From positions 496,001 through 560,000 of the forward strand of contig NZ_VRZA01000001.1 in the NCBI RefSeq assembly GCF_008064665.1: a stretch of 64,000 nt of DNA, given 5' to 3'. The notes under the pieces are model-generated. The model was not told the origin of the DNA. It ran no database searches and saw only the letters and a list, made by a program, of their open reading frames with translations. Shown here in pieces: positions 28,984 to 39,766 of this stretch; the stretch's first letter is position 1, and each line of letters begins with the position of its first letter. Source of the DNA: Parahaliea maris (GTDB lineage: Bacteria > Pseudomonadota > Gammaproteobacteria > Pseudomonadales > Halieaceae). The translations under genes were made by a program, and so were the position numbers.

Positions 28984-29012
28984 ATAGTAAAGATTTTCGG
29001 CCAATGTGACAA
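28984..29012 (-). promoter_or_regulatory. Sigma70 promoter of the bc1 operon
   Basis: On the minus strand TTGTCA (29012-29007), a 17-bp spacer and TACTAT (28989-28984) lie about 75 bp before the petA ATG. The leader to petA is therefore about 70 nt. The rest of the 28909-29120 gap shows only short inverted repeats. Confidence 0.6.
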
Positions 29013-29120
29013 GGAGAACGCTTTGATTTTGCAGCGTTTTCCGTCTTGTCAAGCCGCCTTGGACAAGCAGACGCAAGGTATCCGGGGAACTATTTCGGAA
29101 ACCATTTCAGAAACAACAGA

Positions 29121-29151
29121 AAACGCCCACCTGACAACAGGATGGGCGTTT
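29121..29151 (-). terminator. Terminator of the rplM-rpsI operon
   Basis: A 9-bp stem AAACGCCCA/TGGGCGTTT with a 13-nt loop lies 42 bp after the rpsI stop. On the minus strand the right arm runs into TTTTC, fitting intrinsic termination. Confidence 0.7.
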
Positions 29152-29192
29152 CCGATGGGAGTCCGGCCGGCCAGAGGCCTGCCAGAAAGCAA

Positions 29193-29585
29193 TCAGCGCT
29201 TGGAGAACTGCGGACGCTTACGCGCTTTGCGCAGGCCAACCTTCTTACGCTCGACCTCACGAGCATCGCGAGTCACGTAACCGGCGCCACGCAGGGTGCC
29301 ACGCAGGGACTCGTCGTACTCCATCAGGGCACGGGTGATGCCGTGACGAATGGCACCGGCCTGGCCGAAGCTGCCGCCACCGGCAACGGTGACGTTGATG
29401 TCGAACTTCTCGACCAGTTCAACCAGTTCCAGCGGCTGACGCACGATCATGCGAGCCACTTCACGGCCGAAGTACTGGTCCAGGGGACGCTTGTTGACAG
29501 TGATGTTACCGGCGCCGCTCTGCAGGAACACACGAGCGGTGGAAGTCTTGCGACGGCCGGTTCCGTAGTATTGGGTAGCTGACAT
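29193..29585 (-). CDS. rpsI: 30S ribosomal protein S9
   Basis: A small-subunit protein whose C-terminal tail reaches the P-site tRNA. It has 130 residues, starting [20 protein letters not shown], with the family block [19 protein letters not shown] and the characteristic basic end [12 protein letters not shown], whose last residues SKR contact tRNA. It is the second gene after rplM, 12 bp downstream, and ends in a terminator hairpin. Confidence 0.99.
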   Translation of the reverse strand: MSATQYYGTGRRKTSTARVFLQSGAGNITVNKRPLDQYFGREVARMIVRQPLELVELVEKFDINVTVAGGGSFGQAGAIRHGITRALMEYDESLRGTLRGAGYVTRDAREVERKKVGLRKARKRPQFSKR

Positions 29586-29597
29586 AGGTGGCTTCCG

Positions 29598-30026
29598 TTA
29601 GATGTTCAGTTCTTGCGGCTGCTGCGCGGCGTGGGGATGCTCGGCACCCGCGTACACCTTCAGCTTCTTGAACATGGCGCGACCCAGCGGGTTCCGCGGC
29701 AGCATGCCCTTGACCGCACCCTGGAGTACCCGCTCAGGGGCCTTGTCGATCAGCTTTTCGAAAGAGATCGATTTCAGGCCACCCGGGTAACCGGTGTGGT
29801 GGTGGTACATTTTGTCTTTGGACTTGGCGCCGGTTACACGTACTTTCTCGGCGTTGATCACGACGATGTAATCGCCAGTGTCCACGTGAGGGGTGTATTC
29901 GGGCTTGTGCTTGCCGCGCAGACGGTGCGCGATTTCGCTTGCCAGGCGTCCCAGAGTCTTGTCAGACGCGTCGACCACGAACCAATCGCGGGTCACGTCT
30001 TCAGCTTTGGCGCTAAAAGTTTTCAT
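29598..30026 (-). CDS. rplM: 50S ribosomal protein L13
   Basis: An early-assembly large-subunit protein. ATG 30026 ([20 protein letters not shown]) gives 142 residues, exactly the E. coli length; a longer in-frame start is not supported. The family block [20 protein letters not shown] and the region [19 protein letters not shown] are present. In E. coli the L13 leader mediates autoregulation. Here a strong promoter lies about 45 bp upstream, and no obvious leader structure was resolved. Confidence 0.99.
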   Translation of the reverse strand: MKTFSAKAEDVTRDWFVVDASDKTLGRLASEIAHRLRGKHKPEYTPHVDTGDYIVVINAEKVRVTGAKSKDKMYHHHTGYPGGLKSISFEKLIDKAPERVLQGAVKGMLPRNPLGRAMFKKLKVYAGAEHPHAAQQPQELNI

Positions 30027-30067
30027 CAATGACTGCCTCTTGGAGGGCTCCAATTTCGAGAGCGCGA

Positions 30068-30096
30068 ATACTACTGAATGCGCAGGGGCATTTCAA
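30068..30096 (-). promoter_or_regulatory. Sigma70 promoter of rplM-rpsI
   Basis: On the minus strand TTGAAA (30096-30091), a 17-bp spacer and TAGTAT (30073-30068) lie about 42 bp before the rplM ATG. Confidence 0.65.
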
Positions 30097-30140
30097 GCGC
30101 CAAATCAAAAGAAAATTCGGGCCATTTCCGGGACTTACGA

Positions 30141-30228
30141 TAACCCCGCCGCGGCGCTCACCATAACCCCGCTGCGGCGCTCACCATCAGCCCGCTGCGG
30201 CGCTTACCACCAGCCCGCTGTGGCGCCG
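30141..30228. repeat. 23-bp tandem repeat, four copies
   Basis: Four units of 23 bp start at 30141, 30164, 30187 and 30210, built on CCCGCTGCGGCGCTCACCA. Copies 1 and 2 differ at one base, copy 3 has three or four changes, and copy 4 is degenerate at its end. The array lies in the 291-bp gap between zapE and rplM, upstream of the rplM promoter. Confidence 0.8.
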
Positions 30229-30317
30229 CAATAAAGCCCCACCACTGTCACGCTCGGCGCGGAATAGTACACCCAAAACCCCCTGCTGTCGCAGATCGCG
30301 ACAGGTATTTTGCACCC

Positions 30318-31427
30318 TCAGGGCCGATGCTCCCGCCCCAGGTACTCGGTTGACTGCATTTCCTGCAACCGCGACACCGTGCGCTGGAATTCGAACTCCA
30401 GCCGCCCGCCCTCGTACAGGCCCAGCAGTGGCCGGTCCGCCGCCAGCACCAGCTTGACGTTACGGTCGTAGAACTCATCGACCAGGTTGACGAAGCGCCG
30501 GGCGGCGTCGTCGTTGGCCGCCCCCAGCGCCGGCACCCCGGAGATCAGGACCGCCTGGAAATCCCGGGCCAGCTCGATGTAGTCGTTCTGGGACCGGGGA
30601 CCGTCGCAAAGCTCGGCAAAATCGAACCAGGCGACATCGTCCGCCAGGCAGCGGCAGGTGATAAACCGGCCGTTGACCCGGATGCGCTCCCAGTGCTTGC
30701 CCGGCTCCGGGGCGAGCTGATCGAAGCTCTGGCGCAGGCTCACATCGGCGGCCTCGTCCAGCGGGTGGTGATACAACTCGGCCTGCTGCAGGGTGCGCAG
30801 CCGGTAATCCACCCCCGAGTCGACATTGACCACTTCCGTGTAACGCTCGATCAGGGCAATGGCCGGGAGGAAGCGCTGCCGCTGGAGGCCGTTCTCGTAC
30901 AGCCGCGAAGGGACGATATTGGAGGTGGCCACCAGGGATACACCACGGGCGAACAGGGCCTGCATGAGCCCCCCGAGAATCATCGCATCGGCGATATCGG
31001 TGACAAAAAATTCGTCGAAACAGATGACACTCGCTTCACCGGCCAGGCGGTCCGCCACCAGCTCTAGGGGATTCTTCTCTCCGTCGAGATCCTTCAGGTC
31101 GGCATGCACCCGCTGCATGAAGCGGTGAAAGTGCACCCGCATCTTGTCGTCGAAGGGCAGGCAGTCGTGAAAAGTATCCACCAGGTAAGTCTTGCCGCGC
31201 CCTACCCCGCCCCAGAAGTACAGTCCGACCACCGGCTCCGGCCGCTCGCGCTTCAGCCGCTTCCACAGGGCGCCCACACCGGCGTTCTCGCGACGCCGCG
31301 AAAGCAGCCGCATGTAGAGGTCCTGCAATTTGAGGACCGCGCTTTCCTGAGCGGGGTCGTGGGAGAATCCCTCGCGCTTCAGGTCGGCCTGGTAGCGCTG
31401 CAGGGGGCTGGCGGAGGGCTGGCTCAA
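30318..31427 (-). CDS. zapE: Cell division ATPase ZapE (AFG1 family)
   Basis: An AFG1-like ATPase that in E. coli joins the Z-ring late in constriction and under stress. It has 369 residues, starting MSQPSASPLQRYQADLKREG. The Walker A GGVGRGKT is at about 73-80 within YFWGGVGRGKTYLVD, and the Walker B ICFDEFFVTDIADAMIL is mid-protein, with the sensor-like ATSNIVPSRLYENGLQRQRF after it. It is divergent from zapG with a 187-bp gap. Confidence 0.95.
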   Translation of the reverse strand: MSQPSASPLQRYQADLKREGFSHDPAQESAVLKLQDLYMRLLSRRRENAGVGALWKRLKRERPEPVVGLYFWGGVGRGKTYLVDTFHDCLPFDDKMRVHFHRFMQRVHADLKDLDGEKNPLELVADRLAGEASVICFDEFFVTDIADAMILGGLMQALFARGVSLVATSNIVPSRLYENGLQRQRFLPAIALIERYTEVVNVDSGVDYRLRTLQQAELYHHPLDEAADVSLRQSFDQLAPEPGKHWERIRVNGRFITCRCLADDVAWFDFAELCDGPRSQNDYIELARDFQAVLISGVPALGAANDDAARRFVNLVDEFYDRNVKLVLAADRPLLGLYEGGRLEFEFQRTVSRLQEMQSTEYLGREHRP

Positions 31428-31614
31428 ATTAGTGACTCGATACGGAAAGACTCATGCGCGCGTATGTACGAATGCAGTCTGTGGTATGGCAAAGCGGCCA
31501 ACTTTAACCAGCCACCGCCAACAAGGCAATCCACCCTGCTCATCGCACTTTAGTCGGGCCTTGATTCGGGTATACTGGCCAGCCTGTTGTGCCTGCCCTG
31601 TGAGGATTTGCCGC

Positions 31615-32151
31615 GTGTATAGCTTAACCATCGTCATCGCTTCAGCCGTAGTTTGCCTGCTGATCGGGCTCGGGCTCGGGCTGCTGGCAGGCCGCCGCAG
31701 CTCCGCCGAGGGCAAGAAGTACCGTGAGGTGGAGCGCAAGCTGGACCAGGTTATCCAGGACAAACGCGCCTACGAGGACGAGGTGGTGGAGCATTTTGCC
31801 AAAACGGCCAAACTGCTCAACGGCCTGACCGACAGCTATCGCGACGTGCACAACCACCTGGCCACTGGCGCCGCCACCCTGTGCCAGGGCCAGGGTCCGA
31901 TTTCGCTGGAGCGCCTGCAGAGCGCCGGTGACGATGCGGAGATCCCCTCCCACCTGGCCAACATCCAGCCCCCCCTCGACTACGCCCCCAAATCCTCGCC
32001 CGAGGAAAAAGGCATGCTGAACGAGGAGTTCGGCCTGGAGCGGGTGAAGCGCGAGAAGGCCGAGAGTGCTGTAGAGGGTGCTGTAGGGGGTACCGTGGAG
32101 AGCAAGGCGAAAGATGCCGGAGAGAGCAAGGCGAAGGCGGAGAAAGCCTGA
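31615..32151 (+). CDS. zapG: Division/envelope protein ZapG (YhcB, DUF1043)
   Basis: YhcB-type inner-membrane protein linked to cell division and envelope balance in E. coli. The start at GTG 31615 (VYSLTIVIASAVVCLLIGLG) with GAGGA 8 nt upstream gives 178 residues. One N-terminal membrane helix is followed by a coiled coil (KYREVERKLDQVIQDKRAYE) and the family block VVEHFAKTAKLLNGLTDSYR. The last 35 residues are low-complexity Lys/Ala/Glu, encoded by imperfect DNA repeats. A TATACT box at about 31571 is a possible promoter. Confidence 0.88.
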   Translation: MYSLTIVIASAVVCLLIGLGLGLLAGRRSSAEGKKYREVERKLDQVIQDKRAYEDEVVEHFAKTAKLLNGLTDSYRDVHNHLATGAATLCQGQGPISLERLQSAGDDAEIPSHLANIQPPLDYAPKSSPEEKGMLNEEFGLERVKREKAESAVEGAVGGTVESKAKDAGESKAKAEKA

Positions 32152-32176
32152 GCGCTCTCCCCGTCGCCAACGGGCT

Positions 32177-32938
32177 CTACACCGGGTTATCGATATCGAT
32201 AAAGCGGTGCTCGAGGTCAAAGCGCTCGGCCATACTCTCCCCCACCGCCTGCACGCCGTAGCGTTCTGTGGCGTGATGCCCGGCGGCGATAAAGTCGATC
32301 CCCTCCTCCCGGGCCGTGTGGACCGTCTGCTCTGACACCTCACCCGTAATGTAAAGGTCCGCCCGCGCCGCCAGCGCCGCGTCGATATAGCCCTGGGCCG
32401 CCCCGGTGCACCAGGCGACACGCAGCACCTCTCGCTCCGGATCTCCGATGTGCAGTGGCTCGCGACCGGTAACCTCCCGCAGCCGGGCCAGGAAGTCACC
32501 CACGGTGGCCGGGTCATCCAGAGTGGCCAGATTGCCCACGCTGTCGCTGTTACCCGGCTGCAGCGGTTCGCTCTCTTCAATCCCTAGCAGGCGCCCGAGG
32601 CAGGCGTTGTTACCCAGCTCCGGGTGGGCGTCCAGGGGCAGGTGGTAGGCCAGCAGGCTGGTATCGCTGCCCAGCAGGGCCGCCAGCCGGCGACGCTTCA
32701 TGCCCACCAGCACCGGCTCCTCACCCTTCCAGAAATAGCCGTGATGCACCAGGATCGCGTCCGCCTCCCATTCGATGGCAGCATCCACCAGGGCCTGACT
32801 GGCGGTTACGCCGGTCGCCAGCCGCTGCACCTGCCCCCGCCCCTCCACCTGCAGGCCATTGGGGCAGTAATCACGGAATTGCCCGGGCTGCAGCAGCCGG
32901 TCGAGTTCCTGTTGCAGTTCTCGCAGGGATACGGCCAT
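32177..32938 (-). CDS. Nif3-like dinuclear metal center protein (YbgI family)
   Basis: Conserved protein of the Nif3/YbgI family, some members of which are annotated GTP cyclohydrolase I type 2; the cellular role is not settled. The start at ATG 32938 (MAVSLRELQQELDRLLQPGQ) gives 252 residues. Metal-ligand motifs are visible: LVHHGYFWKG early, YHLPLDAHPELGNNACL in the middle, and ITGEVSEQTVHTAREEG with AAGHHATERYGV near the end. It is convergent with zapG (25-bp gap) and divergent from the AlgW-type protease gene. Confidence 0.93.
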   Translation of the reverse strand: MAVSLRELQQELDRLLQPGQFRDYCPNGLQVEGRGQVQRLATGVTASQALVDAAIEWEADAILVHHGYFWKGEEPVLVGMKRRRLAALLGSDTSLLAYHLPLDAHPELGNNACLGRLLGIEESEPLQPGNSDSVGNLATLDDPATVGDFLARLREVTGREPLHIGDPEREVLRVAWCTGAAQGYIDAALAARADLYITGEVSEQTVHTAREEGIDFIAAGHHATERYGVQAVGESMAERFDLEHRFIDIDNPV

Positions 32939-33066
32939 GACATCACCTCTGATTGCGCATCTGTTCACGCTTCTTTACCAAATGATACGCAGGCCCCCGG
33001 CAACCGCGGGGGACACTGCAAGGGCGCATCATATACAATGCGACGGCTGACTACCTGCGCGGAACC

Positions 33067-34182
33067 ATGAAAGACACCATCAAATTCATCACCTGGCCCG
33101 CCCTCGCCGGCCTGCTTGCGGCCCTGCTGATCCTCGACCGCTTTGTCCTGCCCGAGCGACAGGCGCGTCCGGTGTCGTCGGCCTCGGTGAGCTATGCCGC
33201 CGCCGTGCGCAATGCCAGCCCCGCCGTGGTCAACATCTACACCGCCCGGCTGGTGCCGGAGCAGCGCCGCCCGCGTATCGAGGACCTGTTCTCCAATCGT
33301 TTCAACCCGCCCCAGGAGCAGCGCCAGCGCATCGAGCAGTCACTGGGTTCCGGTGTCATCATGACCGCGGAAGGCCATATCCTCACCAATAACCACGTGA
33401 TCAGCCAGGTCGATGCCATCCAGGTGCTGCTGCACGACGGCCGCCTCGCCAAGGCCAGGGTGATCGGCACCGACCCTGCCACCGATCTCGCGGTCCTGAA
33501 AATCGACCTGCCCAACCTGCAACCGGTGGAGCTCGGCAACTCCGAGGACACCCGGGTGGGCGATGTGGTACTCGCCATCGGCAATCCCCTGGGGTTTGGT
33601 AACTCGGTCACCCAGGGCATCGTCTCCGCGCTGGGTCGCTACGGCTTGCAGCGCAACACCTACGAGGACTACATCCAGACCGACGCCATCATTCACCTGG
33701 GCAACTCCGGTGGCGCCCTGGTGGACACCGAGGGCCGCCTGCTGGGCATCAACACGCTGATCTACACCGCCGGCGACCAGGGCCGCGCCGCCTCCCCCAC
33801 GGGTATCGGCATCAGCCTGGCGATTCCGGTGAACCTGGCAGTATTCGTGATGCAGGACCTGATCGACTACGGCGAGGTGATCCGCGGCTGGCTGGGGGTG
33901 AGCGTGGAACCGGTGCGCCGCCTCGACAACGGCACCCCCTCAGGCCAGGCCCTGCTGGTTTCGGCCATTACCGAGGACAGCCCGGCCCAGCGAGCTGGGG
34001 TGAAACTGGGTGACCTGATCACCCACCTGGACGGGGAACCGATCCAGGACGGGCGCCAGACCATGCACCAGATCGCGATGCTGCGGCCGGGGGACGATAT
34101 CGATGTGACGGTACAGCGGGAGACCCAGTCGCTGGACCTGCACGCGGTGGTAGGGACCTTGCGGCAGTCGCCGACGATTTGA
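33067..34182 (+). CDS. algW: Periplasmic serine protease AlgW/DegS, sigmaE stress sensor
   Basis: A membrane-anchored PDZ protease that starts anti-sigma factor cleavage in the envelope stress response. It has 371 residues with one N-terminal membrane helix at about 8-24. The catalytic triad is H110 (TNNHVIS), D140 (TDLAVLKI) and S214 (GNSGGALVD). A single PDZ domain at about 272-355 separates it from DegP/MucD, which have two. The residues before the nucleophile read HLGNSGG, like E. coli DegS HGNSGG. The place near hisD and murA matches algW in pseudomonads, except that hisC is absent between them here. Confidence 0.94.
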   Translation: MKDTIKFITWPALAGLLAALLILDRFVLPERQARPVSSASVSYAAAVRNASPAVVNIYTARLVPEQRRPRIEDLFSNRFNPPQEQRQRIEQSLGSGVIMTAEGHILTNNHVISQVDAIQVLLHDGRLAKARVIGTDPATDLAVLKIDLPNLQPVELGNSEDTRVGDVVLAIGNPLGFGNSVTQGIVSALGRYGLQRNTYEDYIQTDAIIHLGNSGGALVDTEGRLLGINTLIYTAGDQGRAASPTGIGISLAIPVNLAVFVMQDLIDYGEVIRGWLGVSVEPVRRLDNGTPSGQALLVSAITEDSPAQRAGVKLGDLITHLDGEPIQDGRQTMHQIAMLRPGDDIDVTVQRETQSLDLHAVVGTLRQSPTI

Positions 34183-34240
34183 GGTACAGCGCGGCTGGTT
34201 GGCAGCGGCGCTGATCTAGTTCTGCGAATCTATCCACTGA

Positions 34241-34256
34241 GCGGCCTCACGGCCGC
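34241..34256. terminator. Hairpin between convergent algW and hisD
   Basis: A 6-bp perfect stem GCGGCC/GGCCGC with a TCAC loop lies in the 113-bp gap where algW and hisD converge. There is no T-run, so the assignment is weak. Confidence 0.35.
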
Positions 34257-34295
34257 CGACAGCTACCAAGCGTACTCAGCCGCCACTGGCCACGA

Positions 34296-35603
34296 TCAGG
34301 AAGAAGAACCAGACTCGTCCAATCGCATCTCCGCACTCCGCGCATGCGCAGTGAGCTGCTCACCCCGCGCAAGCACCGAAGCCACCTTGCCCAGCTCCTG
34401 CACCCCTTCCGGCGAACAGTGAATCACCGAACTGCGCTTCTGGAAATCATAGACCCCCAACGGCGAGGAAAAACGGGCGGTACGAGACGTGGGCAGTACG
34501 TGGTTGGGACCCGCGCAGTAATCACCGAGTGACTCCGTGGTGTACGCCCCCATGAAAATGGCCCCCGCATTGCGCACGGTTGGCAGCAGTGCATCCGGAT
34601 CCGCTACCGACAGCTCCAGGTGCTCCGGCGCCAGGCGGTTGTTGATGGCGACAGCCTCTGCCAGGTCGCGGGTGAGGATCATCGCGCCGCGGCCGGTCAG
34701 CGAGGCGCGGATAATCTCCGCCCGCTCCATCGTCGGCAGCAGGCGGTCGATGCTCTCCTGCACCCGGTCCAGGTAGGCGGCATCGGGGCACAGCAGGATC
34801 GACTGGGCGTTCTCGTCGTGCTCCGCCTGGGAGAACAGGTCCATCGCGACCCAGTCGGGATCGGTGGAGCCGTCGCAGATCACCAGGATCTCCGAGGGAC
34901 CGGCGATCATGTCGATACCCACGCGGCCAAACACCTGCCGCTTGGCAGTGGCAACGTAGATATTGCCGGGGCCGACGATCTTGTCGACAGGCGGGACTCT
35001 TTCGGTGCCATAGGCCAGGGCGGCCACTGCCTGGGCCCCGCCGATGGTGAACACCCGGTCGACACCGGCGATCGCTGCCGCCGCCAACACCAGGTCGTTG
35101 AGCTCGCCATCGGGCGCGGGGACCACCATGATGATCTCACCGACTCCGGCCACCTTGGCCGGAATCGCGTTCATCAGCACTGACGAGGGATAGCTGGCCT
35201 TGCCGCCGGGCACATAGATGCCGGCGCGCTCTAGCGGGGTGATCTGCTGCCCCAGGCGGTTACCCTGGCTGTCGCGGTAATCCCAGCTGTCCTGGCGCTG
35301 GTGTTCGTGGTAACTCCGCACCCGCAGGGCGGCAGTCTCCAGGGCCTCGCGCTGGGCCACCCCGATGCTGTCCAGGGCCTGCTGCAGGCGCCCGGCGGGC
35401 ACCTCCAGTTCAGCGGCGCCGGCCAGTGTGCGGCGATCAAAACGTTCGGTGTACTCGACCAGCGCGGCGTCGCCGCGGGCCCGGATATCGGCGATGACGC
35501 CGGTTACGGTGGCGTTGACGTCGGCGTCGAGAGACTCCTCCCAGGCGGTCAGGGCCTCGACGGCGCTGTCGAAGTCAGGCTGGCGGCTGTCGAGGCGGCG
35601 CAT
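34296..35603 (-). CDS. hisD: Histidinol dehydrogenase HisD
   Basis: Catalyses the last two oxidations of histidine synthesis with NAD and zinc. The start chosen is ATG 35603 ([20 protein letters not shown]), giving 435 residues; an ATG five codons earlier (35618) would overlap hisG. Family blocks are [43 protein letters not shown] and [13 protein letters not shown], followed by [10 protein letters not shown] with its conserved Glu/His. It lies 1 bp after hisG. No other his gene is in the window. Confidence 0.96.
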   Translation of the reverse strand: MRRLDSRQPDFDSAVEALTAWEESLDADVNATVTGVIADIRARGDAALVEYTERFDRRTLAGAAELEVPAGRLQQALDSIGVAQREALETAALRVRSYHEHQRQDSWDYRDSQGNRLGQQITPLERAGIYVPGGKASYPSSVLMNAIPAKVAGVGEIIMVVPAPDGELNDLVLAAAAIAGVDRVFTIGGAQAVAALAYGTERVPPVDKIVGPGNIYVATAKRQVFGRVGIDMIAGPSEILVICDGSTDPDWVAMDLFSQAEHDENAQSILLCPDAAYLDRVQESIDRLLPTMERAEIIRASLTGRGAMILTRDLAEAVAINNRLAPEHLELSVADPDALLPTVRNAGAIFMGAYTTESLGDYCAGPNHVLPTSRTARFSSPLGVYDFQKRSSVIHCSPEGVQELGKVASVLARGEQLTAHARSAEMRLDESGSSS

Positions 35604-35604
35604 C

Positions 35605-36246
35605 TCAGGCGGCCTCATCAGCGACGGCGGCAGCGATAGCGTTTACCACCTTCTGGATCGGGCCGTGCTGGGCGCGCATGGCGGCCTTGTTCACTACCAG
35701 CCGGGAGCTGATGGCGGCAATCTCCTCCATGGGCTCCATGCCGTTGGCGCGCAGGGTATTACCGGTGTCGACGATATCCACGATGAGGTCCGCCAGGTCC
35801 ATCATCGGCGCCAGTTCCATCGCACCGTAGAGCTTGATCACTTCCGCGTGCACCCCCTGGCGGGCAAAGTGCCGGCGGGCGATATTGACGAACTTGGTGG
35901 CCACCCGCACCCGGGCTCCGCCGCTCTGCCAGCCCACCGGGCCGGCGGTCATCAGGCGGCAGCGGGCAATGTTCAGGTCGAGGGGTTCATACAGGCCCTC
36001 GGCGCCCTGCTCGAGCAGGATGTCCTTGCCCACCACGCCGAGGTCGGCGGCGCCGTGACGCACATAGGTAGGCACGTCAGTACCGCGGATGATCACCAGT
36101 TGCAGGCCGGGCCAGCTGGTCTCGAACACCAGCTTGCGGCTGGCGGACACATCCTCCAGCGGCTCGATGCCCGCCCGCGCCAGCAGTGGCAGGGTTTCCT
36201 TGAGGATGCGGCCCTTGGTCAACGCCAGGGTGAGAGGTCTGCTCAT
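35605..36246 (-). CDS. hisG: ATP phosphoribosyltransferase HisG, short form
   Basis: The first enzyme of histidine synthesis, joining ATP and PRPP. The start at ATG 36246 ([20 protein letters not shown]) gives 213 residues, the short HisG(S) type that lacks the C-terminal allosteric domain. Short HisG proteins need the regulatory partner HisZ, which is not encoded in this window. The PRPP-binding block [18 protein letters not shown] and the [15 protein letters not shown] region are clear. It lies between murA and hisD, as in pseudomonads. Confidence 0.96.
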   Translation of the reverse strand: MSRPLTLALTKGRILKETLPLLARAGIEPLEDVSASRKLVFETSWPGLQLVIIRGTDVPTYVRHGAADLGVVGKDILLEQGAEGLYEPLDLNIARCRLMTAGPVGWQSGGARVRVATKFVNIARRHFARQGVHAEVIKLYGAMELAPMMDLADLIVDIVDTGNTLRANGMEPMEEIAAISSRLVVNKAAMRAQHGPIQKVVNAIAAAVADEAA

Positions 36247-36265
36247 GATGGGAATAGCCTGTGAT

Positions 36266-37799
<1,534 letters not shown>

Positions 37800-37861
37800 A
37801 TTTGCCTCCAAACAGCAATGCGCGCCGGGCACGGGGGCCGGGGCGCGCGGAAAAGGCGGGC

Positions 37862-37890
37862 ATTTTATCAGGCTGAGGCAAAACAGCCAG
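37862..37890 (-). promoter_or_regulatory. Candidate promoter of ibaG-murA
   Basis: On the minus strand CTGGCT (37890-37885), a 17-bp spacer and TAAAAT (37867-37862) lie in the 131-bp gap between mlaC and ibaG. The -35 box is poor. Confidence 0.35.
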
Positions 37891-37930
37891 CGCCCCGGGG
37901 CCTGTTCTCACGAATTGCACATGGCCCTGG

Positions 37931-38596
37931 TCAGCTCTCGATATCAACCACCGACCAATTGTCGATCACCTGGTCCAGGTCGCCGTCGTACTTGCGGGCG
38001 GCGCTCTGGAACTGGCTGCGGTAAATTTCCCCGAGATTGACGTTCTCGATAATCATGTTGCGCAGCTTCCAGCTGCCGTCACGCTCGCGCCCCATCTGGT
38101 AGAGCACGACATAGGGGGGGGAACCCTCCTTGTAGATGAGCTGCTGCACGGTTGAGCGACGCGCCTTCGGGTCCTGGCTCGCGGGCTGGGTCACCTCGAT
38201 ACGGGAACCACCAAAGGCCAGCAGGCCCTTGCCGTAGGCGCGCACCATGGTGTCGCGAATCCGGTCGCTGAAGCCGTCCAGTTGGCCTGCCAGCTTCTCG
38301 CGGCCGACCTCGTCGAGGGAGCGGTAGCGCTCGCTGGTGGCGTAGGGCCCCATGACACCCCGGGCGAAGCCGCGAAAGTCCACCACCGGATCCAGCAGCA
38401 TCTCAATCTGCTGGTAGTATTCATCACTGGTATCACCACCGGCCTCGCGCGCCTCGGCGACCACCTTCATGACGGCCTCGGTGGTATCGCTCACCACCTG
38501 GTGGGCACTGGGCTGGCTCTGGGCGCCTGCGGCAGCGCTCAACACCAGGCCCAACAGGGCGATCCAGTGTACCAATTTTTGCTCAAGTCGCTTCAC
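37931..38596 (-). CDS. mlaC: MlaC, periplasmic phospholipid shuttle (orphan)
   Basis: MlaC carries phospholipids between the outer-membrane MlaA complex and inner-membrane MlaFEDB. The start at GTG 38596 with AGGAG 8 nt upstream gives 221 residues. A signal peptide at about 1-25 (WIALLGLVLSAAAGAQS) precedes the Tgt2/MlaC domain: YYQQIEMLLDPVVDFRGFAR, SLDEVGREKLAGQ, and C-terminal NVNLGEIYRSQF. Neither upstream (yrbG is divergent there) nor downstream (ibaG) are the usual mlaF, mlaE, mlaD and mlaB genes present. Confidence 0.92.
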   Translation of the reverse strand: MKRLEQKLVHWIALLGLVLSAAAGAQSQPSAHQVVSDTTEAVMKVVAEAREAGGDTSDEYYQQIEMLLDPVVDFRGFARGVMGPYATSERYRSLDEVGREKLAGQLDGFSDRIRDTMVRAYGKGLLAFGGSRIEVTQPASQDPKARRSTVQQLIYKEGSPPYVVLYQMGRERDGSWKLRNMIIENVNLGEIYRSQFQSAARKYDGDLDQVIDNWSVVDIES

Positions 38597-38782
38597 GTCC
38601 TTTGCTCCTGCGATTATTCTCTGTAGGGTAGTGGCCTTCAGGCATTCGTGCCCGCGCGCCGTGAATCCATCCGGCAAGCCCGATAGCTACCGATTCCATC
38701 GTGACTATGACAGTGGGTATGACAGCCGGAATGGCGTCCGGGTTCAGCGCGCGGCGCATACTTTAACAGGAAGCCCAACCCG

Positions 38783-39757
38783 ATGCTGCTGGCCGTCATT
38801 GCGATCTTGCTCGGCTTTATCATACTGATCTGGAGCGCTGACCTCTTTGTGGCCGGCGCCGCCTCCATCGCCGAAAACCTCGGCATGTCGCCGCTGATCA
38901 TCGGCCTGACCATCGTGTCCATTGGCACCTCGGCGCCGGAGATACTGGTGTCCTTTACCGCCGCGCTGTCCGACGCCGGCGAACTGGCCATCGGCAATGC
39001 GATCGGCTCCAATATCGCCAATATCGGCCTGGTGCTGGGCACGACCCTGCTGATTATCCCGATGCAGGTCTACGCCGATTGTATTCGCCGGGAAGTGCCC
39101 GCCCTGCTGGTGGTCACCGCCGGCGTCGGCCTGCTGATCCTCGACGGCGAGCTGTCGCGCCTCGATGGCAGCCTGATGCTGGCCTCACTGGCCTTTATTC
39201 TCTACCTGATGGTGCAGCGGGAGGACCCCGAAGCCAGCCTGATCGAAGCGGCTGAGGAGGAAGCCTTTCCCCACTTCGCCATGGGCAAGGCCTGGCTGAC
39301 CTTTGCCCTGGGCCTGGCCCTGTTGATTGCCAGTTCCCGTATGCTGGTGTGGGGCGCCACCGAGGTGGCGCTGTTCGTTGGCGTGTCCAAACTGGTCATC
39401 GGCCTGACCATCGTCGCCATCGGCACCAGCCTGCCCGAGCTGGCCGCCACCATCGCCAGCTCCCTGCGCGGCCACACCGAGATTGCCGTGGGCAATGTCA
39501 TCGGCTCCAACCTGTTCAACCTGCTGGCGGTCATGGCCATTCCCGGGATCATTATTCCCGAGGAGCTGGACACCTTTGTGCTCCCCCGGGACTACAGCAG
39601 CATGACCCTGCTCACCCTGGTGATGGCAGTTGCGCTGTACCGGGGCCGGCGTCACCCCGAAGCCCACGACGGCCGGGCCTTCCTCGGACGCTGGGTCGGC
39701 GCGTTGTTCGTGGCCCTCTACGCAGGGTATTATTACTGGCTTTACCAGACCCGCTGA
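38783..39757 (+). CDS. yrbG: Calcium/sodium antiporter YrbG
   Basis: CaCA-superfamily cation exchanger in the inner membrane. It has 324 residues, starting MLLAVIAILLGFIILIWSAD, with two homologous five-helix halves. The alpha-repeat motifs are GTSAPEILVSF with GNAIGSNIANIGLVLG in the first half, and GTSLPELAATIAS with GNVIGSNLFNLLAVM in the second. It starts the plus-strand LPS block, 9 bp before kdsD, as in E. coli. An AGGAAG Shine-Dalgarno precedes the ATG. Confidence 0.95.
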   Translation: MLLAVIAILLGFIILIWSADLFVAGAASIAENLGMSPLIIGLTIVSIGTSAPEILVSFTAALSDAGELAIGNAIGSNIANIGLVLGTTLLIIPMQVYADCIRREVPALLVVTAGVGLLILDGELSRLDGSLMLASLAFILYLMVQREDPEASLIEAAEEEAFPHFAMGKAWLTFALGLALLIASSRMLVWGATEVALFVGVSKLVIGLTIVAIGTSLPELAATIASSLRGHTEIAVGNVIGSNLFNLLAVMAIPGIIIPEELDTFVLPRDYSSMTLLTLVMAVALYRGRRHPEAHDGRAFLGRWVGALFVALYAGYYYWLYQTR

Positions 39758-39766
39758 GACCCCATA

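Noticed and set aside
38597-38782. Remnant of mlaD upstream of mlaC
   Set aside because: The frame extending upstream of the mlaC GTG meets a stop codon within about 90 bp, and its residues do not resemble MlaD.
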